DNA of 59,264 nt from Prevotella sp. (GCA_017458125.1 JAFTGB010000070.1:1-59264), one strand, 5' to 3'; numbered from the stretch's first letter, positions 1-9,164 are shown. Numbers and translations are program-made. Notes: generated by a model from the letters alone, not told the origin.

Positions 1-132
1 ACAGCTATGGTGGAAGGAATCAACAACAAGATCAAGGTGATGAAGCGTGAGGCTTATGGCTTCACAGACGACCGCTACTTCAAACTTCGTCTGCTGGCCC
101 TGCACGATGCCGGTATCACGCCATTCCTATGA
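1..132 (+). mobile_element. ISL3-family transposase, C-terminal end (cut by window edge)
   Basis: The frame is open from the first base and ends at TGA 130-132. It encodes about 43 residues containing VEGINNKIKVMKREAYGF, the conserved C-terminal segment of DDE transposases of the ISL3 family, where the E is the last catalytic acid. The start lies outside the window. Right after the stop, GAAGAACC (131-138) reads GGTTCTTC on the other strand, which resembles the GG-starting terminal repeats of ISL3 elements. The next eight bases (139-146) are AT-rich, as ISL3 target duplications usually are. Family assignment is fairly sure; the exact element end is inferred. Confidence 0.75.
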
Positions 133-1235
133 AGAACCATTTTTATTATGTCCTTTGACCCATATAATTCAAACATCTCATCAGCTTCTTGCTTGGAGTA
201 GAAAGTCATGTCAAAACGTATTGCTTTAATTTTTACTATACCCAATTTATGAAGTTTAAGACCTGCCTTATATAGGCTCTTTAGTTGAACAAAGGTATCA
301 AACTGCTGTAACATCTTAAAGACTGTGTCTTCTGGATTTTCAACAAAGCCGACTCCGTCAACAAGTCCCCACAATTCTTTTTTTACTAGTCTATTTTCAT
401 TTAATATATTTAACCCTCCTTTGACATACATTGACTCATCACTTTTGTTAACTCCATATTGACCCGGGTCAGAACTATGAATAAGACTTTGAACAAAAAC
501 ACGGAATTGTTGCCTATGGGTTATTATTAGATCCATACTCCATGTCTTTTTCTTATCCTTTGGAGCTAAAGCGAAAGTAACCTTATCGACATTCGGGTCA
601 TCTTGACTCATCGGATTAATATGACGACGATTTGGAATGAAAGAGACTCCAATATTATTGAGAAAAGAAGCAAGAGCTTGTTCTGCACCATGACCTCTTT
701 TTTTTGTTTCCTCCTGTTGTATCTCCTTTGGTAAAAGAAGATAATCAACAAGGGAACTAACCTCATCTTTCTCCAACTTGTGGAGGACATGCAGAATTGA
801 CAGCACACCTCTATCCTCTAAATATTTCGCTACAACATTAAGAACTTCCTTACCCTTAGAAGTTTTATTTCTTATCAATCTTTTGAAATAGCTAACTGAA
901 TGTTTTTTCAAATGATAAATAGATTCGCCTAATATATTAATATCAGATTTTTCATCTTGATAATGTTTATTAAAGATATAACTTAGTTCAAGATACATGC
1001 GTTTGTCTGTAACACCTACTATCGTACGTAACGTATCAATAGCATCAGGATCTAAGGATATAATCCGCATTAATGTGTCTAAGTCATCATCATTTCCAGA
1101 CATCTGCTGAGCAATTGTATATAACAATTCTGAATCAATACTTTTTTCAGCATGCCCAAAGATTGGAATCTCGTTCTGATCCGAAACATGAAACCAATAC
1201 TCTTTTCTAAAGTCGTCAAAGATTTGTATAGCCAT
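75..1235 (-). CDS. AT-rich protein of unknown function, possibly restriction-endonuclease-like, 3' end replaced by IS
   Basis: I do not recognise this 386-residue protein with certainty. Residues 1-175 are mostly helical. The C-terminal half starts with GHGAEQALASFL and contains WSMDLIITH, then FVQSLIHSSDPGQYG and VNKSDE. An Asp followed about a dozen residues later by a beta-strand with Gln-Ser is compatible with a degenerate PD-(D/E)xK fold like some type II restriction enzymes, but this is only suggestive. ATG 1233-1235 is chosen because the upstream GTG (1301) extension is low-complexity; a TAAATTTG promoter lies at 1481-1488. The last ~20 codons read through the inverse of the transposase, so the native C-terminus has been lost to IS insertion. 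Base composition is much more AT-rich than neighbouring genes, suggesting acquisition. No methylase partner is visible in the window. Confidence 0.6.
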   Translation of the reverse strand: MAIQIFDDFRKEYWFHVSDQNEIPIFGHAEKSIDSELLYTIAQQMSGNDDDLDTLMRIISLDPDAIDTLRTIVGVTDKRMYLELSYIFNKHYQDEKSDINILGESIYHLKKHSVSYFKRLIRNKTSKGKEVLNVVAKYLEDRGVLSILHVLHKLEKDEVSSLVDYLLLPKEIQQEETKKRGHGAEQALASFLNNIGVSFIPNRRHINPMSQDDPNVDKVTFALAPKDKKKTWSMDLIITHRQQFRVFVQSLIHSSDPGQYGVNKSDESMYVKGGLNILNENRLVKKELWGLVDGVGFVENPEDTVFKMLQQFDTFVQLKSLYKAGLKLHKLGIVKIKAIRFDMTFYSKQEADEMFELYGSKDIIKMVLHRNGVIPASCRASRRSLK

Positions 1236-1480
1236 AGTTTTCAAAGCCTTTTCAAAGAAGAAGGGCGTAGGAGAATTCCGGTTGGTACCAAGGCCTTGCA
1301 CAGCCCACGTCAGACAACAATCCTTCTGTCCACGCCCAGATTATGTAGCGCAGACACCCTTGTTGTCTTAACTAAACTGACGTATTATGAAGTGCAAGTT
1401 CGGTATTCAGTTAGTCAAGGATGTCTATAACAAATCTTTCTTCTATTTTTTGTTTTATTTTCAGTTAATAAATTACGTTG

Positions 1481-1488
1481 CAAATTTA
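1481..1488 (-). promoter_or_regulatory. Bacteroidetes -7 promoter element
   Basis: The minus strand reads TAAATTTG, matching the Bacteroidales sigma-ABfr -7 consensus TAnnTTTG. It lies about 245 bases upstream of the ATG at 1235, giving an unusually long leader for the AT-rich gene. Confidence 0.45.
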
Positions 1489-1658
1489 TATAAAATTTCC
1501 GAGATTATAAGCCTGTTGAGATAAAAAATGAAACAAATTGTCCCGAAAATGTCAGAAACCAGTGTACATATGCCCTCTTTTCCCGTCCTTTTAGATGTAA
1601 CATGCTAAAATGACATATTAGTTTTGAGGGAAAAACAGAGCTCACCACTCCTGAGTTT

Positions 1659-1713
1659 CTGATGGTCAGGATGAAAATTCTGACCATCAGAATTTTTATA
1701 ATCAGCATCAGAA
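1659..1713. repeat. Hairpin plus ATCAGCATCAG element, copy 1
   Basis: A perfect 11-bp stem (CTGATGGTCAG / CTGACCATCAG, 10-base loop, 1659-1690) is followed by AATCAGCATCAGAA at 1700-1713. The same 14-mer follows an equivalent but different hairpin at 29986-30034. Both copies are followed within about 120 bases by AGTGAAT and a very long perfect hairpin, so they form one composite repeat. The remaining gap, 1302-1658, is AT-rich leader sequence in which I see nothing else. Confidence 0.6.
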
Positions 1714-1756
1714 ATATAAAGCCGTACTTATGTATAGGATAGTGAATGACTTTTTA

Positions 1757-1830
1757 ACCCTACACCCACAACACCCACAACACTGGACTTCAGTGTTGTG
1801 GGTGTTGTGGGTGTAGGGTGTTTTTTTATT
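1757..1830. terminator. 29-bp perfect hairpin with T-run, copy 1
   Basis: Arms 1757-1785 and 1791-1819 are perfectly complementary over 29 bp with a 5-base loop. The arms are built from CACCCACAACAC-like units. The plus strand continues into seven T, so it has the form of a rho-independent terminator on plus. For the minus-strand operon ending at 1854 it is a strong barrier without a T-run. It matches the 27-bp hairpin at 30124-30182 in design and context. Confidence 0.7.
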
Positions 1831-1853
1831 TCACTAATAGCACTGTTTTGAGG

Positions 1854-2009
1854 CTATTCGCCCTCGCCCTCACCGTTATCGTCATAACCTCCTTCAATGT
1901 TTTCCGGGGTAGAAATGACCGGGTCGCCTGACCCCGTCAACAGGTGGGGAATGTGGATGGGAATAACCTGGACGTGCGGTTTGATGTATGTTTTCTTTTC
2001 CATGGTCAT
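1854..2009 (-). CDS. Small acidic protein with KKTYxKP leader and LLTGS motif
   Basis: A 51-residue frame opens at ATG 2007-2009 (or ATG 2001-2003, which gives MEKKTYIKPHVQVIP) and stops at 1854-1856. It has an N-terminal KKTYIKP, a hydrophobic stretch, then HLLTGSGD, and a Gly/Glu/Asp-rich tail ending in GEGEGE. It begins 3-9 bases after the stop of the CotH-like gene, so it is probably in the same transcript. A protein of the same design (KKTYMKP, PLLDGS, acidic tail) sits behind the other large secreted protein at 30304-30483. Similar KKTYxKP small proteins are frequent in Prevotella and Bacteroides genomes as hypothetical proteins. Function is unknown; a leader-plus-core secreted peptide is one possibility. 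Confidence 0.7.
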   Translation of the reverse strand: MTMEKKTYIKPHVQVIPIHIPHLLTGSGDPVISTPENIEGGYDDNGEGEGE

Positions 2010-2012
2010 GTT

Positions 2013-4814
2013 TTATTTGATGATTACCTTGTTGCCGTTCACCACATAGACACCTGACGTCAGGGGGACGAAGAGTGTCTGACCTGCCTGCAGCTGGCTG
2101 TCGAGGAGCAGGGTACCGCTGATGGTGCTGATGCGCACCTGGGCACCGTCGGCTCCACTGAGGCGCACGCCGCCGTCCTCGACGCAGGCGATGACAGAGC
2201 TGAGCGTGGGCTGGCTGATGGCCGTAGGCTGTGCGGTGTCCTCGGCGAAGATGCTGAAGCGTGCGGCCTGCGACGGTGTGTCAGCCTCAAGATAGGCGCG
2301 GAACGGGTTCATGGTCAGTTTGCCCGTGGCATGCCAGAACTTGTCTTTAGAGATGTAGTACAGGTTGCGGCCCTCGTCAGCCTGTCCCGTGCCTACATTG
2401 AAGACGGTCTTTTCCATTACGCCCTTCAGCGTCATGCCTGCCACCGTGACGCCCGTCATGGTGGTCTTGCTGTTCGACTTCTTGACGGTGACGTCGGTAG
2501 CATTGACGGTGACGTCGGTCACGTCGTCGTTGGCACGGCAGAAGAACACGGGCACGAAGGCGCTGGCGTTGTCCTCCACATCGGGCTGTATGGGCGTGAG
2601 CACCAAGGTCTGCTCGTCGCCTGTTCCATTGAGGGCACTGAGATGGTAGTATTTAGCCGTTTCCGTTACGGCCTGCTGCTGTTTGAAGGGCAGCACCATG
2701 GTTCCCCACTTGTTAGTGACCGTGCGCGAGTAGGTAGCCTTAGCAGCCACGAACTTCCCACCGTCATAGAAGAATGGATGTCCATCAGTCAGTTGGAAGT
2801 CGGCACATGCTCTGTCGCCAGCAGCGTTCACATTGATAATGTTATGGCCTTCAGGTATCTTATCTTCTGCCACGGAAATCATTGCCACGGAGTTGGGGTG
2901 TTCAGCGTCGGGAGTCCATGTAGTAGCATAAATCGGAGCGTTGGGCGTAGCACTCTCCGGGTAGACGGTGAACCGGTAGTACGTCTCGCCCTCAGTCTCC
3001 ACCGCCGAGCAGACGGTACACATGCGGCGGTACGTGCCGTCGTCCTGCTCGGCGTAGCTGCAGTTGGTGTAGTCGTGTGTCGTGCACTCGGGAGCGACTA
3101 AGGTAACGGAGGAGCAGGTGCCGTTTCCGTAGACTGTCATGGTGAAAGAGTTTCCGTTAGCACGCAACGAGGCGACATCATCAGCGGCCAGCGTTTTGGT
3201 ATAGACTAATGGTGAGCCGCCGTACGTCGAAATCCATGCAGAGTATTTATTTGAAGTGTACGCATTGAAGTAAGCACCTTCTCCTGCCAAAGTAATAGTC
3301 AGCGTAGCACCTACGCGCACCTGCTCGTCTGTAGCCACGTAGGTATAGTTATGTCCATATTCTCCCATTCCGTCATCAAACAAGCCACTCTCGGGAACTT
3401 CTTCCAACGAAGCACAGCCCAGTTCGTCATACTTTGCCTTATAATTAGTGTTCAGCCACTCGATGTGGTCATGAATGAAAGTATTCATCACAGTATAGGT
3501 AGCAGACAGGTTGTCATAGACGTTGCTTTCGTTCCATGTCCCTTTATTCAACAAGTGTCCTGCACCGCCCTCGGCTTCACTCTTGAAGTTCAGTTCTGCC
3601 GACTGCAAAACCTTGTTGGCCAACACACCGACTTTATTCTGCAGGTAGGTAATGATGCTACCGTTGTCATACACCTGCTGCCACTTCTCCCAGAGTGCCT
3701 TGACGAAATAGGGGTCACTATTGAACACCTTGCTGTAAACACTGGCAAGAGACGAGGACTCAGTCTCCCAGAAGTGCTTCTCCGTCATATCAGTGTTATT
3801 GACCTTGCCACCCCAAGCCAAGTCTAAGTCCCACAGCGGGCCGAAGAACAGCTTCGAGTCGAGGTCGTTCATATAGACGTAGTTGTTACCCTTGGCACCG
3901 TCGTAGTTTCCGGTGATGTCCATACCTATCATTGCTCTGACGGCAGCATCCACGTCAACGTACTTGCGCCATGACTCCGGGCGATCGTAGCGCCCCGTAT
4001 TGGCCAAATCGGCCACCTTGCCCATCCATACTTTCAGCGCGTCATATTGAGTGGCATCGGTAGGGTCCGGGTCAGGACTTTTGATATTAGCAAGTACACC
4101 AGCCGAGCCAGCAGAGAAATACGGGGCTTCCGTGAAGTTGTAAGAGCCTACCAACTCCATGAAGTACCCCGTAGCCTCATCGATGTTGACACGGTCCTTG
4201 GCCACCTGTACTTGGTCGCTAATCTGGTAGGTACCCATGTAATGGCCGCAGACCACGAGGTCGATGAACTTGTAGGCTGGGCAGAAAGGCATGCCAATCT
4301 TCTTGCCCAACTCGTAGGTCATGGCGTTACGGATGAGTGTGGGGTCGTAGTTGTTGGCCAACAGCGTCCAGCTTTTGGCGTTAGCAAAGCCGCTGCCGAG
4401 CAGCGCGACTTTAGAAGGGAACTTCAAGCGCAGGCCTTTCTTGTACTGGCCGTTACCTAAGTTCCACGTCGAGTTACCGCGCCCGCGCACGGTGGTTTGC
4501 TCGTTGCGTTCCTCAATGGTGCCATTGTCGTCGCGGATGATGATGTTGGCGGTGTAGTACCAGTCGTACTTGGTGCCGAAAACTTCGGTGTAGTCTATTC
4601 TCACAGGATTGCCATCGGTGTCTAAATGCAGCGTAGCCTTACCCGTCGTCGCATCGACATCCATCTTGTAGACGTCCAAATAGACTGTCGGCAAGTTAGT
4701 TAGTTGCTGATGGGTCGCCAGCACCTCTTCTGTGAGCACTCTGTCCTGAGCCTGCACCCACGCGGAGCACAGCGTAAGGAGCAGTGCCATGATAGTTGTT
4801 CTTGTTGTTAGCAT
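2013..4814 (-). CDS. Secreted CotH kinase-like protein
   Basis: This 933-residue protein starts with a signal peptide (LLLTLCSAWVQAQ, cleavage near residue 22). Residues ~90-370 carry a CotH domain: RGRGNSTW, the KGLRLKFPSK strand, a KSWTLLANNYDPTLIRNAM block, and GPLWDLDLAWGG with the metal-binding DLD. CotH proteins are atypical protein kinases, known from Bacillus spore coats and found widely as secreted bacterial proteins; the target here is unknown. The middle has beta-rich Ig-like segments and the C-terminus ends GVYVVNGNKVIIK, a tail shared with the secreted protein at 30502-32670 and reminiscent of Bacteroidetes sorting domains. It is the third gene of a minus-strand run (4814 vs upstream stop 4836) and is followed at once by the small acidic protein gene. 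An internal ATG at residue 9 is an alternative start. Confidence 0.85.
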   Translation of the reverse strand: MLTTRTTIMALLLTLCSAWVQAQDRVLTEEVLATHQQLTNLPTVYLDVYKMDVDATTGKATLHLDTDGNPVRIDYTEVFGTKYDWYYTANIIIRDDNGTIEERNEQTTVRGRGNSTWNLGNGQYKKGLRLKFPSKVALLGSGFANAKSWTLLANNYDPTLIRNAMTYELGKKIGMPFCPAYKFIDLVVCGHYMGTYQISDQVQVAKDRVNIDEATGYFMELVGSYNFTEAPYFSAGSAGVLANIKSPDPDPTDATQYDALKVWMGKVADLANTGRYDRPESWRKYVDVDAAVRAMIGMDITGNYDGAKGNNYVYMNDLDSKLFFGPLWDLDLAWGGKVNNTDMTEKHFWETESSSLASVYSKVFNSDPYFVKALWEKWQQVYDNGSIITYLQNKVGVLANKVLQSAELNFKSEAEGGAGHLLNKGTWNESNVYDNLSATYTVMNTFIHDHIEWLNTNYKAKYDELGCASLEEVPESGLFDDGMGEYGHNYTYVATDEQVRVGATLTITLAGEGAYFNAYTSNKYSAWISTYGGSPLVYTKTLAADDVASLRANGNSFTMTVYGNGTCSSVTLVAPECTTHDYTNCSYAEQDDGTYRRMCTVCSAVETEGETYYRFTVYPESATPNAPIYATTWTPDAEHPNSVAMISVAEDKIPEGHNIINVNAAGDRACADFQLTDGHPFFYDGGKFVAAKATYSRTVTNKWGTMVLPFKQQQAVTETAKYYHLSALNGTGDEQTLVLTPIQPDVEDNASAFVPVFFCRANDDVTDVTVNATDVTVKKSNSKTTMTGVTVAGMTLKGVMEKTVFNVGTGQADEGRNLYYISKDKFWHATGKLTMNPFRAYLEADTPSQAARFSIFAEDTAQPTAISQPTLSSVIACVEDGGVRLSGADGAQVRISTISGTLLLDSQLQAGQTLFVPLTSGVYVVNGNKVIIK

Positions 4815-4835
4815 TGTTGTAGTATTTTTGGTTTT

Positions 4836-5954
4836 TCATTTCGTTGTCTGTTCGGGGAACTGCTGGTAGATGACCAGTCCGAAGTGCGGTGCCTCGGCGT
4901 AAGCATGTTCCATAATCTCCGATATGGCGTGCTCGTAGGTCAGCACGTCCTGCTCCTTGAGCCAGAAGACGAACTCTACGGGCAGTCCCGTGGGCGTAGC
5001 GTCCAGCTGGTGCACCATGATGAAGGCGTCGGCGATGACTGCCGGATGCTCCTTGAGCCACTGCTCCATGTGCTGGCGGTAGCGTGTCAGGTTGACCACG
5101 CCGTCGTCGTCCGCCGTGATGCTGCGGAAGTCGACGTACACCTTACGCGCGGCCTTACGCCCCGTCTTCTGCGTCATGCCCTTCCAATTCTGGAACGAGC
5201 CGTCGACCAGCGCCTGCGGCGACACGGTGACAATGGTATTGTCGAAACAGCGCACCTTGACCGTGGTCAGCGTAATCTCCTCCACAATGCCGTCGGCACC
5301 GGCAGAGGGCACGGTGATGCGGTCGCCCACGCTGACCATCTCGTTGGACGTCAGCCTGATGCCTGCCACCAGTCCTTTGATGGTGTCCTGAAAGGCCAGC
5401 ATGAGTATGGCCGAGGCTGCTCCGAGTCCGGCTAAGAGCGTGGTGGGGTCTTTGTCGACGATGATGGACACAACGATGATGACGGCCACGAAGATAAGCA
5501 CTATCTTCAGCACACCGATGAACGAGTAGAGGTACTGCTGCCGCGAGCTTCGCCGTCCGGTATCCAACAGTCGGAACGAGTCGGCACAGGCTATGAGTGT
5601 GCGCACAGTCATCACCGTGATGTAGATGGCCGTCAGACGTGCCAGCACCTCATGAACGGTGGGGTACTCGAAGAATACCGACGGCAACAGCATCCACACT
5701 ACGATGGCGGGCACTATCTGGCATGCCGAGCGCAGCACGCGGCTGTTGAAGATGGCGTCGTCCCAGCGTGCCTCCGTCTTCTGCGTCAGCCGTGTCACTA
5801 TGGGTATGCACCGTTTGCTGAGCCAGCCTGCCAGCCATGCCAACAGTGCCGTCAGCACGATGAGCACAACATAGCGTACCACGGGCACGTAGTCCATTGA
5901 CAGGCCGGCACCCGCGAGCACGTTCTCCACAAAATGCGTGATTTGGTTCATCAT
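4836..5954 (-). CDS. Mechanosensitive ion channel, MscS family
   Basis: The 372-residue protein has about five predicted membrane helices in residues 20-190, then the pore and beta domain of MscS: LAGLGAASAILMLAFQDTIKGLVAGI followed by MVSVGDRITVP and DGIVEEITLTTVKVR. It should open under membrane tension in the inner membrane and release solutes. The long C-terminal part with KARKVYVDFRSI resembles the larger YbdG-like members rather than E. coli MscS itself. It starts 3 bases after the stop of the fRMsr gene, so the two are co-transcribed, with the CotH-like gene 21 bases downstream. Confidence 0.9.
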   Translation of the reverse strand: MMNQITHFVENVLAGAGLSMDYVPVVRYVVLIVLTALLAWLAGWLSKRCIPIVTRLTQKTEARWDDAIFNSRVLRSACQIVPAIVVWMLLPSVFFEYPTVHEVLARLTAIYITVMTVRTLIACADSFRLLDTGRRSSRQQYLYSFIGVLKIVLIFVAVIIVVSIIVDKDPTTLLAGLGAASAILMLAFQDTIKGLVAGIRLTSNEMVSVGDRITVPSAGADGIVEEITLTTVKVRCFDNTIVTVSPQALVDGSFQNWKGMTQKTGRKAARKVYVDFRSITADDDGVVNLTRYRQHMEQWLKEHPAVIADAFIMVHQLDATPTGLPVEFVFWLKEQDVLTYEHAISEIMEHAYAEAPHFGLVIYQQFPEQTTK

Positions 5955-5957
5955 GGT

Positions 5958-6404
5958 TCAGGGTATTAACTGTACAATTTTCTCCAGCCAGCGACGGTCC
6001 ACGTCGTCGAAGGTGGCCAGCTCGCGACTGTCAATATCCAACACGGCACGTACCTTGCCGCCGGCATCCCACACAGGAACAACGATCTCGGAGCGTGACA
6101 GGCTGCTGCACGCGATGTGGCCGGGAAACAGCTCTACGTCGGGCACGACGACGGTCTCGCCGCGCTGCCACGCCGTGCCGCACACACCACGACCATAGCC
6201 GATGTGCATGCAGGCCACGGGACCCTGAAAGGGACCCAGCCGCAGCTCGTCGCCACAGACCACGTAGAAGCCCGTCCAGAAGAAGCCCATGGCCTCGTGG
6301 ATGGCGGCACTGACGTTGGCCATGACCGACACCACGTCGTCCTCGCCCTCGACAAGAGCTTTAATCTGGGTGGTCAGCAGTTGGTATTTCTCGTCTTTTA
6401 CCAT
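5958..6404 (-). CDS. msrC: Free methionine-(R)-sulfoxide reductase (GAF domain)
   Basis: At 148 residues this is a single GAF domain of the fRMsr type, which reduces free L-methionine-(R)-sulfoxide in the cytoplasm. Three cysteines, C65, C75 and C99, have the spacing (10 and 24) of the three redox cysteines known in E. coli fRMsr (C84, C94, C118), and the motif [12 protein letters not shown] is typical. ATG 6402-6404 is chosen over an upstream in-frame start because a TAATTTTG promoter element lies at 6425-6432. It leads the minus-strand operon with mscS. Confidence 0.9.
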   Translation of the reverse strand: MVKDEKYQLLTTQIKALVEGEDDVVSVMANVSAAIHEAMGFFWTGFYVVCGDELRLGPFQGPVACMHIGYGRGVCGTAWQRGETVVVPDVELFPGHIACSSLSRSEIVVPVWDAGGKVRAVLDIDSRELATFDDVDRRWLEKIVQLIP

Positions 6405-6424
6405 GATGTCGCTTATTTGGCCTG

Positions 6425-6482
6425 CAAAATTACTAATTTTCCAGCATTGGAGCAAGAAAGTCACCTTTTTTTATTACCTTTG
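6425..6482. promoter_or_regulatory. Divergent promoters for fRMsr (-) and metG (+)
   Basis: TAATTTTG on the minus strand (6425-6432) and TACCTTTG on the plus strand (6475-6482) both match TAnnTTTG. They point away from each other toward the starts at 6404 and 6508. Confidence 0.7.
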
Positions 6483-6507
6483 CACCCAAATTCAAAAAAG
6501 CTACATC

Positions 6508-8574
6508 ATGTCAGAAAAGAAATTCAAGAGAACAACGGTGACATCTGCCCTGCCCTACGCCAACGGCGGTGTGCACATCGGTCACCTGGCCGGCGTCTAC
6601 GTGCCTGCCGACATCTACGTGCGCTACCTGCGACTGAAGAAAGAAGACGTGCTGTTCATCGGCGGCAGCGACGAGCACGGCGTGCCCGTCACCCAGCGTG
6701 CCCGTCAGGAGGGCATCACGCCGCAGGATGTGGTGGACCGCTACCACAAGATGATAAAGGACTCGTTCGAGCAGTTCGGCATCTCGTTCGACATCTACAG
6801 CCGCACCACGTCGAAGACCCACCATCAGTTTGCCGCCGACTGGTTCCGCAAACTGTACGACGAGGGCAAGCTGGTAGAGCAGACCACCAAGCAGTTCTTC
6901 GACGAGAAGACGGGCAAGTTTCTCACCGACCGCGACGTGGTGGGCACCTGTCCTTTCTGCGGCAAGAAAGCCTACGGCAACCAGTGCGAGGAAGGCTGCG
7001 GCCGCGCCTTGGAGCCTACCGAGCTGATAGACCCGCGCTCGAAAGAAACCGGCGAGGTGCCGGTGCTCAGAGAGACCAAGAACTGGTATCTGCCGCTGAA
7101 CGAGTACCAGGACTGGCTGAAGCAGTGGATACTGGAGGAGCACAAGGAGTGGCGCCCCAACGTGTACGGCCAGTGCAAGTCGTGGTTGGACATGGACCTG
7201 CAGCCGCGTGCCATGACGCGCGACCTGGACTGGGGCATCCCCGTGCCGGTAAGCGGAGCAGAGGGGAAAGTGCTCTACGTATGGTTCGACGCCCCCATCG
7301 GCTACGTCAGCAACACCGTGGAGCTGTGCGAGAAGGAGCCTGAGCGCTGGGGCGACTGGCGCAAGTGGTGGCAGGACGAGGACACACGCCTGGTGCACTT
7401 CATCGGCAAGGACAACATTGTGTTCCACTGCATCATCTTCCCCGTCATGATGAAGGCGCACGGCAAGTACATCATGCCCGACAACGTGCCGGCCAACGAG
7501 TTCCTGAACTTGGAGAACGACAAGATATCGACGTCAAGAAACTGGGCCGTATGGCTGCACGAGTACCTTGTGGACATGCCCGGCAAACAGGACGTATTAA
7601 GATATGTGCTGACGGCCAACGCCCCCGAGACCAAGGACAACAACTTCACATGGAAGGACTTCCAAGACCGCAACAACAACGAGCTGGTGGCCGTCTACGG
7701 CAACTTCGTCAACCGTGCCCTGCAGCTGACGAAGAAATACTGGAACGGCGTAGTGCCCGCCTGCGGCGAACTGCTGGACATTGACCGTCAGGCCCTTGAG
7801 GAGTTCAAGGACGTGAAGCAGAAGGTAGAGGCCCTGCTGGACCAGTTCAAGTTCCGCGACGCACAGTTCGAGGCCATGAACCTGGCGCGCATCGGCAACC
7901 GCTACATCACCGAATGCGAGCCGTGGAAGGTGTGGAAAACCGACCCGAAGCGCTGCGAGACCATCCTGAACATCTGCCTGCAGCTGACGGCCAACCTGGC
8001 CATCGCCTTCGAGCCCTTCCTGCCCTTCAGCAGCAAGAAGCTGCGCGAGATGCTGAACCTGCAAAGTTTCGAGTGGGAACAGTTGGGCAGCACCGACCTG
8101 CTGAAAGCCGGTCACCAGTTGGGCGAGCCTCAGCTGCTGTTCGAGAAGATAGAAGACGAGGTGATACAGAAGCAGCTTGACAAGTTAGAGGCCACCAAGA
8201 AGGCCAACGAGGCCGCCCAGCACGAGGCCGCTCCCGTGAAGGAGAATGTGGACTTCGAGACGTTCGAGAAGCTCGACATCCGGGTGGGACTGGTGAAGCA
8301 GTGCCAGCGCGTGCCCAAGTCGAAGAAGCTGTTGCAGTTCCTCATCGACGACGGCAGCGGCAAGGATCGCACCATCTGCTCGGGCATTGCTGCCTTCTAC
8401 GAGAACCCCGAGGAGCTGGTGGGCAAGCGCATCCTCTTCGTAGCCAACTTCGCGCCGCGTAAGATGATGGGCATCGAGAGCCAGGGCATGATTCTGTCGG
8501 CCGTCGACTTCGACGAGAGCCTCAGCGTGGTCACTACCACCAAGGACGTCAAGCCCGGCAGTCAGGTGGGATAG
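6508..8574 (+). CDS. metG: Methionine--tRNA ligase
   Basis: The 688-residue enzyme charges tRNA-Met. HIGH is at residues 23-26, a zinc-binding CPFC...C..GC knuckle lies near residues 152-170, and the second signature reads KISTS, the variant common in this lineage. A C-terminal EMAP II-like tRNA-binding domain (from about residue 575: [22 protein letters not shown]) is fused as in E. coli MetRS. ATG 6508 follows the promoter at 6475-6482; the reading frame is open further upstream, but that part precedes the promoter. Confidence 0.97.
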   Translation: MSEKKFKRTTVTSALPYANGGVHIGHLAGVYVPADIYVRYLRLKKEDVLFIGGSDEHGVPVTQRARQEGITPQDVVDRYHKMIKDSFEQFGISFDIYSRTTSKTHHQFAADWFRKLYDEGKLVEQTTKQFFDEKTGKFLTDRDVVGTCPFCGKKAYGNQCEEGCGRALEPTELIDPRSKETGEVPVLRETKNWYLPLNEYQDWLKQWILEEHKEWRPNVYGQCKSWLDMDLQPRAMTRDLDWGIPVPVSGAEGKVLYVWFDAPIGYVSNTVELCEKEPERWGDWRKWWQDEDTRLVHFIGKDNIVFHCIIFPVMMKAHGKYIMPDNVPANEFLNLENDKISTSRNWAVWLHEYLVDMPGKQDVLRYVLTANAPETKDNNFTWKDFQDRNNNELVAVYGNFVNRALQLTKKYWNGVVPACGELLDIDRQALEEFKDVKQKVEALLDQFKFRDAQFEAMNLARIGNRYITECEPWKVWKTDPKRCETILNICLQLTANLAIAFEPFLPFSSKKLREMLNLQSFEWEQLGSTDLLKAGHQLGEPQLLFEKIEDEVIQKQLDKLEATKKANEAAQHEAAPVKENVDFETFEKLDIRVGLVKQCQRVPKSKKLLQFLIDDGSGKDRTICSGIAAFYENPEELVGKRILFVANFAPRKMMGIESQGMILSAVDFDESLSVVTTTKDVKPGSQVG

Positions 8575-8606
8575 CCGATATTATTATTCCTACGGATTAC
8601 GCGAAA

Positions 8607-9155
8607 TCAGGGAGTCCTGATGTCGCAATAGCCAACAACGGTGCTGTTGTCCGGTACGTCTTTAAAGACGACGGCTCCAGCACCGATTTTTACGTTGTTG
8701 CCAATGGTGATGCCGCCGAAGACAGTGGCCCCGGTGTAGATGCTGACATTGTTGCCGATGACGGGGCGGCGGCCGTCGCTGCCGTTGCCTAAGGTCACCA
8801 ACTGCAGGCACAGGAAGTTGTCGCCAATGCGCTCGGCATTGAGATAGGTGGCGTAGTTGTGCTCGAAGTGGGCACCGCGCCCTATCGAGGGACACCAGAT
8901 GTGGAGCGTCGGCTCGGGCGGCAGCAGCCACTTGACGAACACCGACACGTACTCGCCTAAGCGGTAGTAGAACAGGTTGCGGTAGGTCTTCTGGCGCGTC
9001 GCCACCTTGATGAACGTCAGCAGGCCGCCCTCGCCCTCATGATAGTGGCGCAGGTCGGCATCCATCTGCTCCTTGTGCAACAGGTAGAGGGCGACGTGCG
9101 GCAGCATGCGCAGGGTGGAGGCCGAAAGGATGGCTGTCTGTACGAGCGTGTTCAT
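8607..9155 (-). CDS. Serine acetyltransferase-like hexapeptide transferase
   Basis: This 182-residue protein has an N-terminal helical part and, from about residue 95, left-handed beta-helix repeats (GRGAHFEHNYATYLNAERIGD, IGNNVSIYTGATVFGG, IGNNVKIGAGAVVFKDVP) typical of CysE-like and sugar O-acetyltransferases. It lies 9 bases after the acyltransferase gene and beside flippase and glycosyltransferase genes, so acetylation of a surface glycan is more likely than cysteine synthesis. Substrate is not deducible. Confidence 0.8.
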   Translation of the reverse strand: MNTLVQTAILSASTLRMLPHVALYLLHKEQMDADLRHYHEGEGGLLTFIKVATRQKTYRNLFYYRLGEYVSVFVKWLLPPEPTLHIWCPSIGRGAHFEHNYATYLNAERIGDNFLCLQLVTLGNGSDGRRPVIGNNVSIYTGATVFGGITIGNNVKIGAGAVVFKDVPDNSTVVGYCDIRTP

Positions 9156-9164
9156 GACTTACCG

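Noticed and set aside
1152-1430. Plus-strand frame across the start of the AT-rich gene
   Set aside because: No motif, antisense to a better gene, and ends in low-complexity sequence.
6117-7343. Long open frame on plus overlapping fRMsr and metG in another frame
   Set aside because: It lacks domains, crosses a divergent promoter and is rich in Arg/His typical of GC-rich shadow frames; metG is certain.
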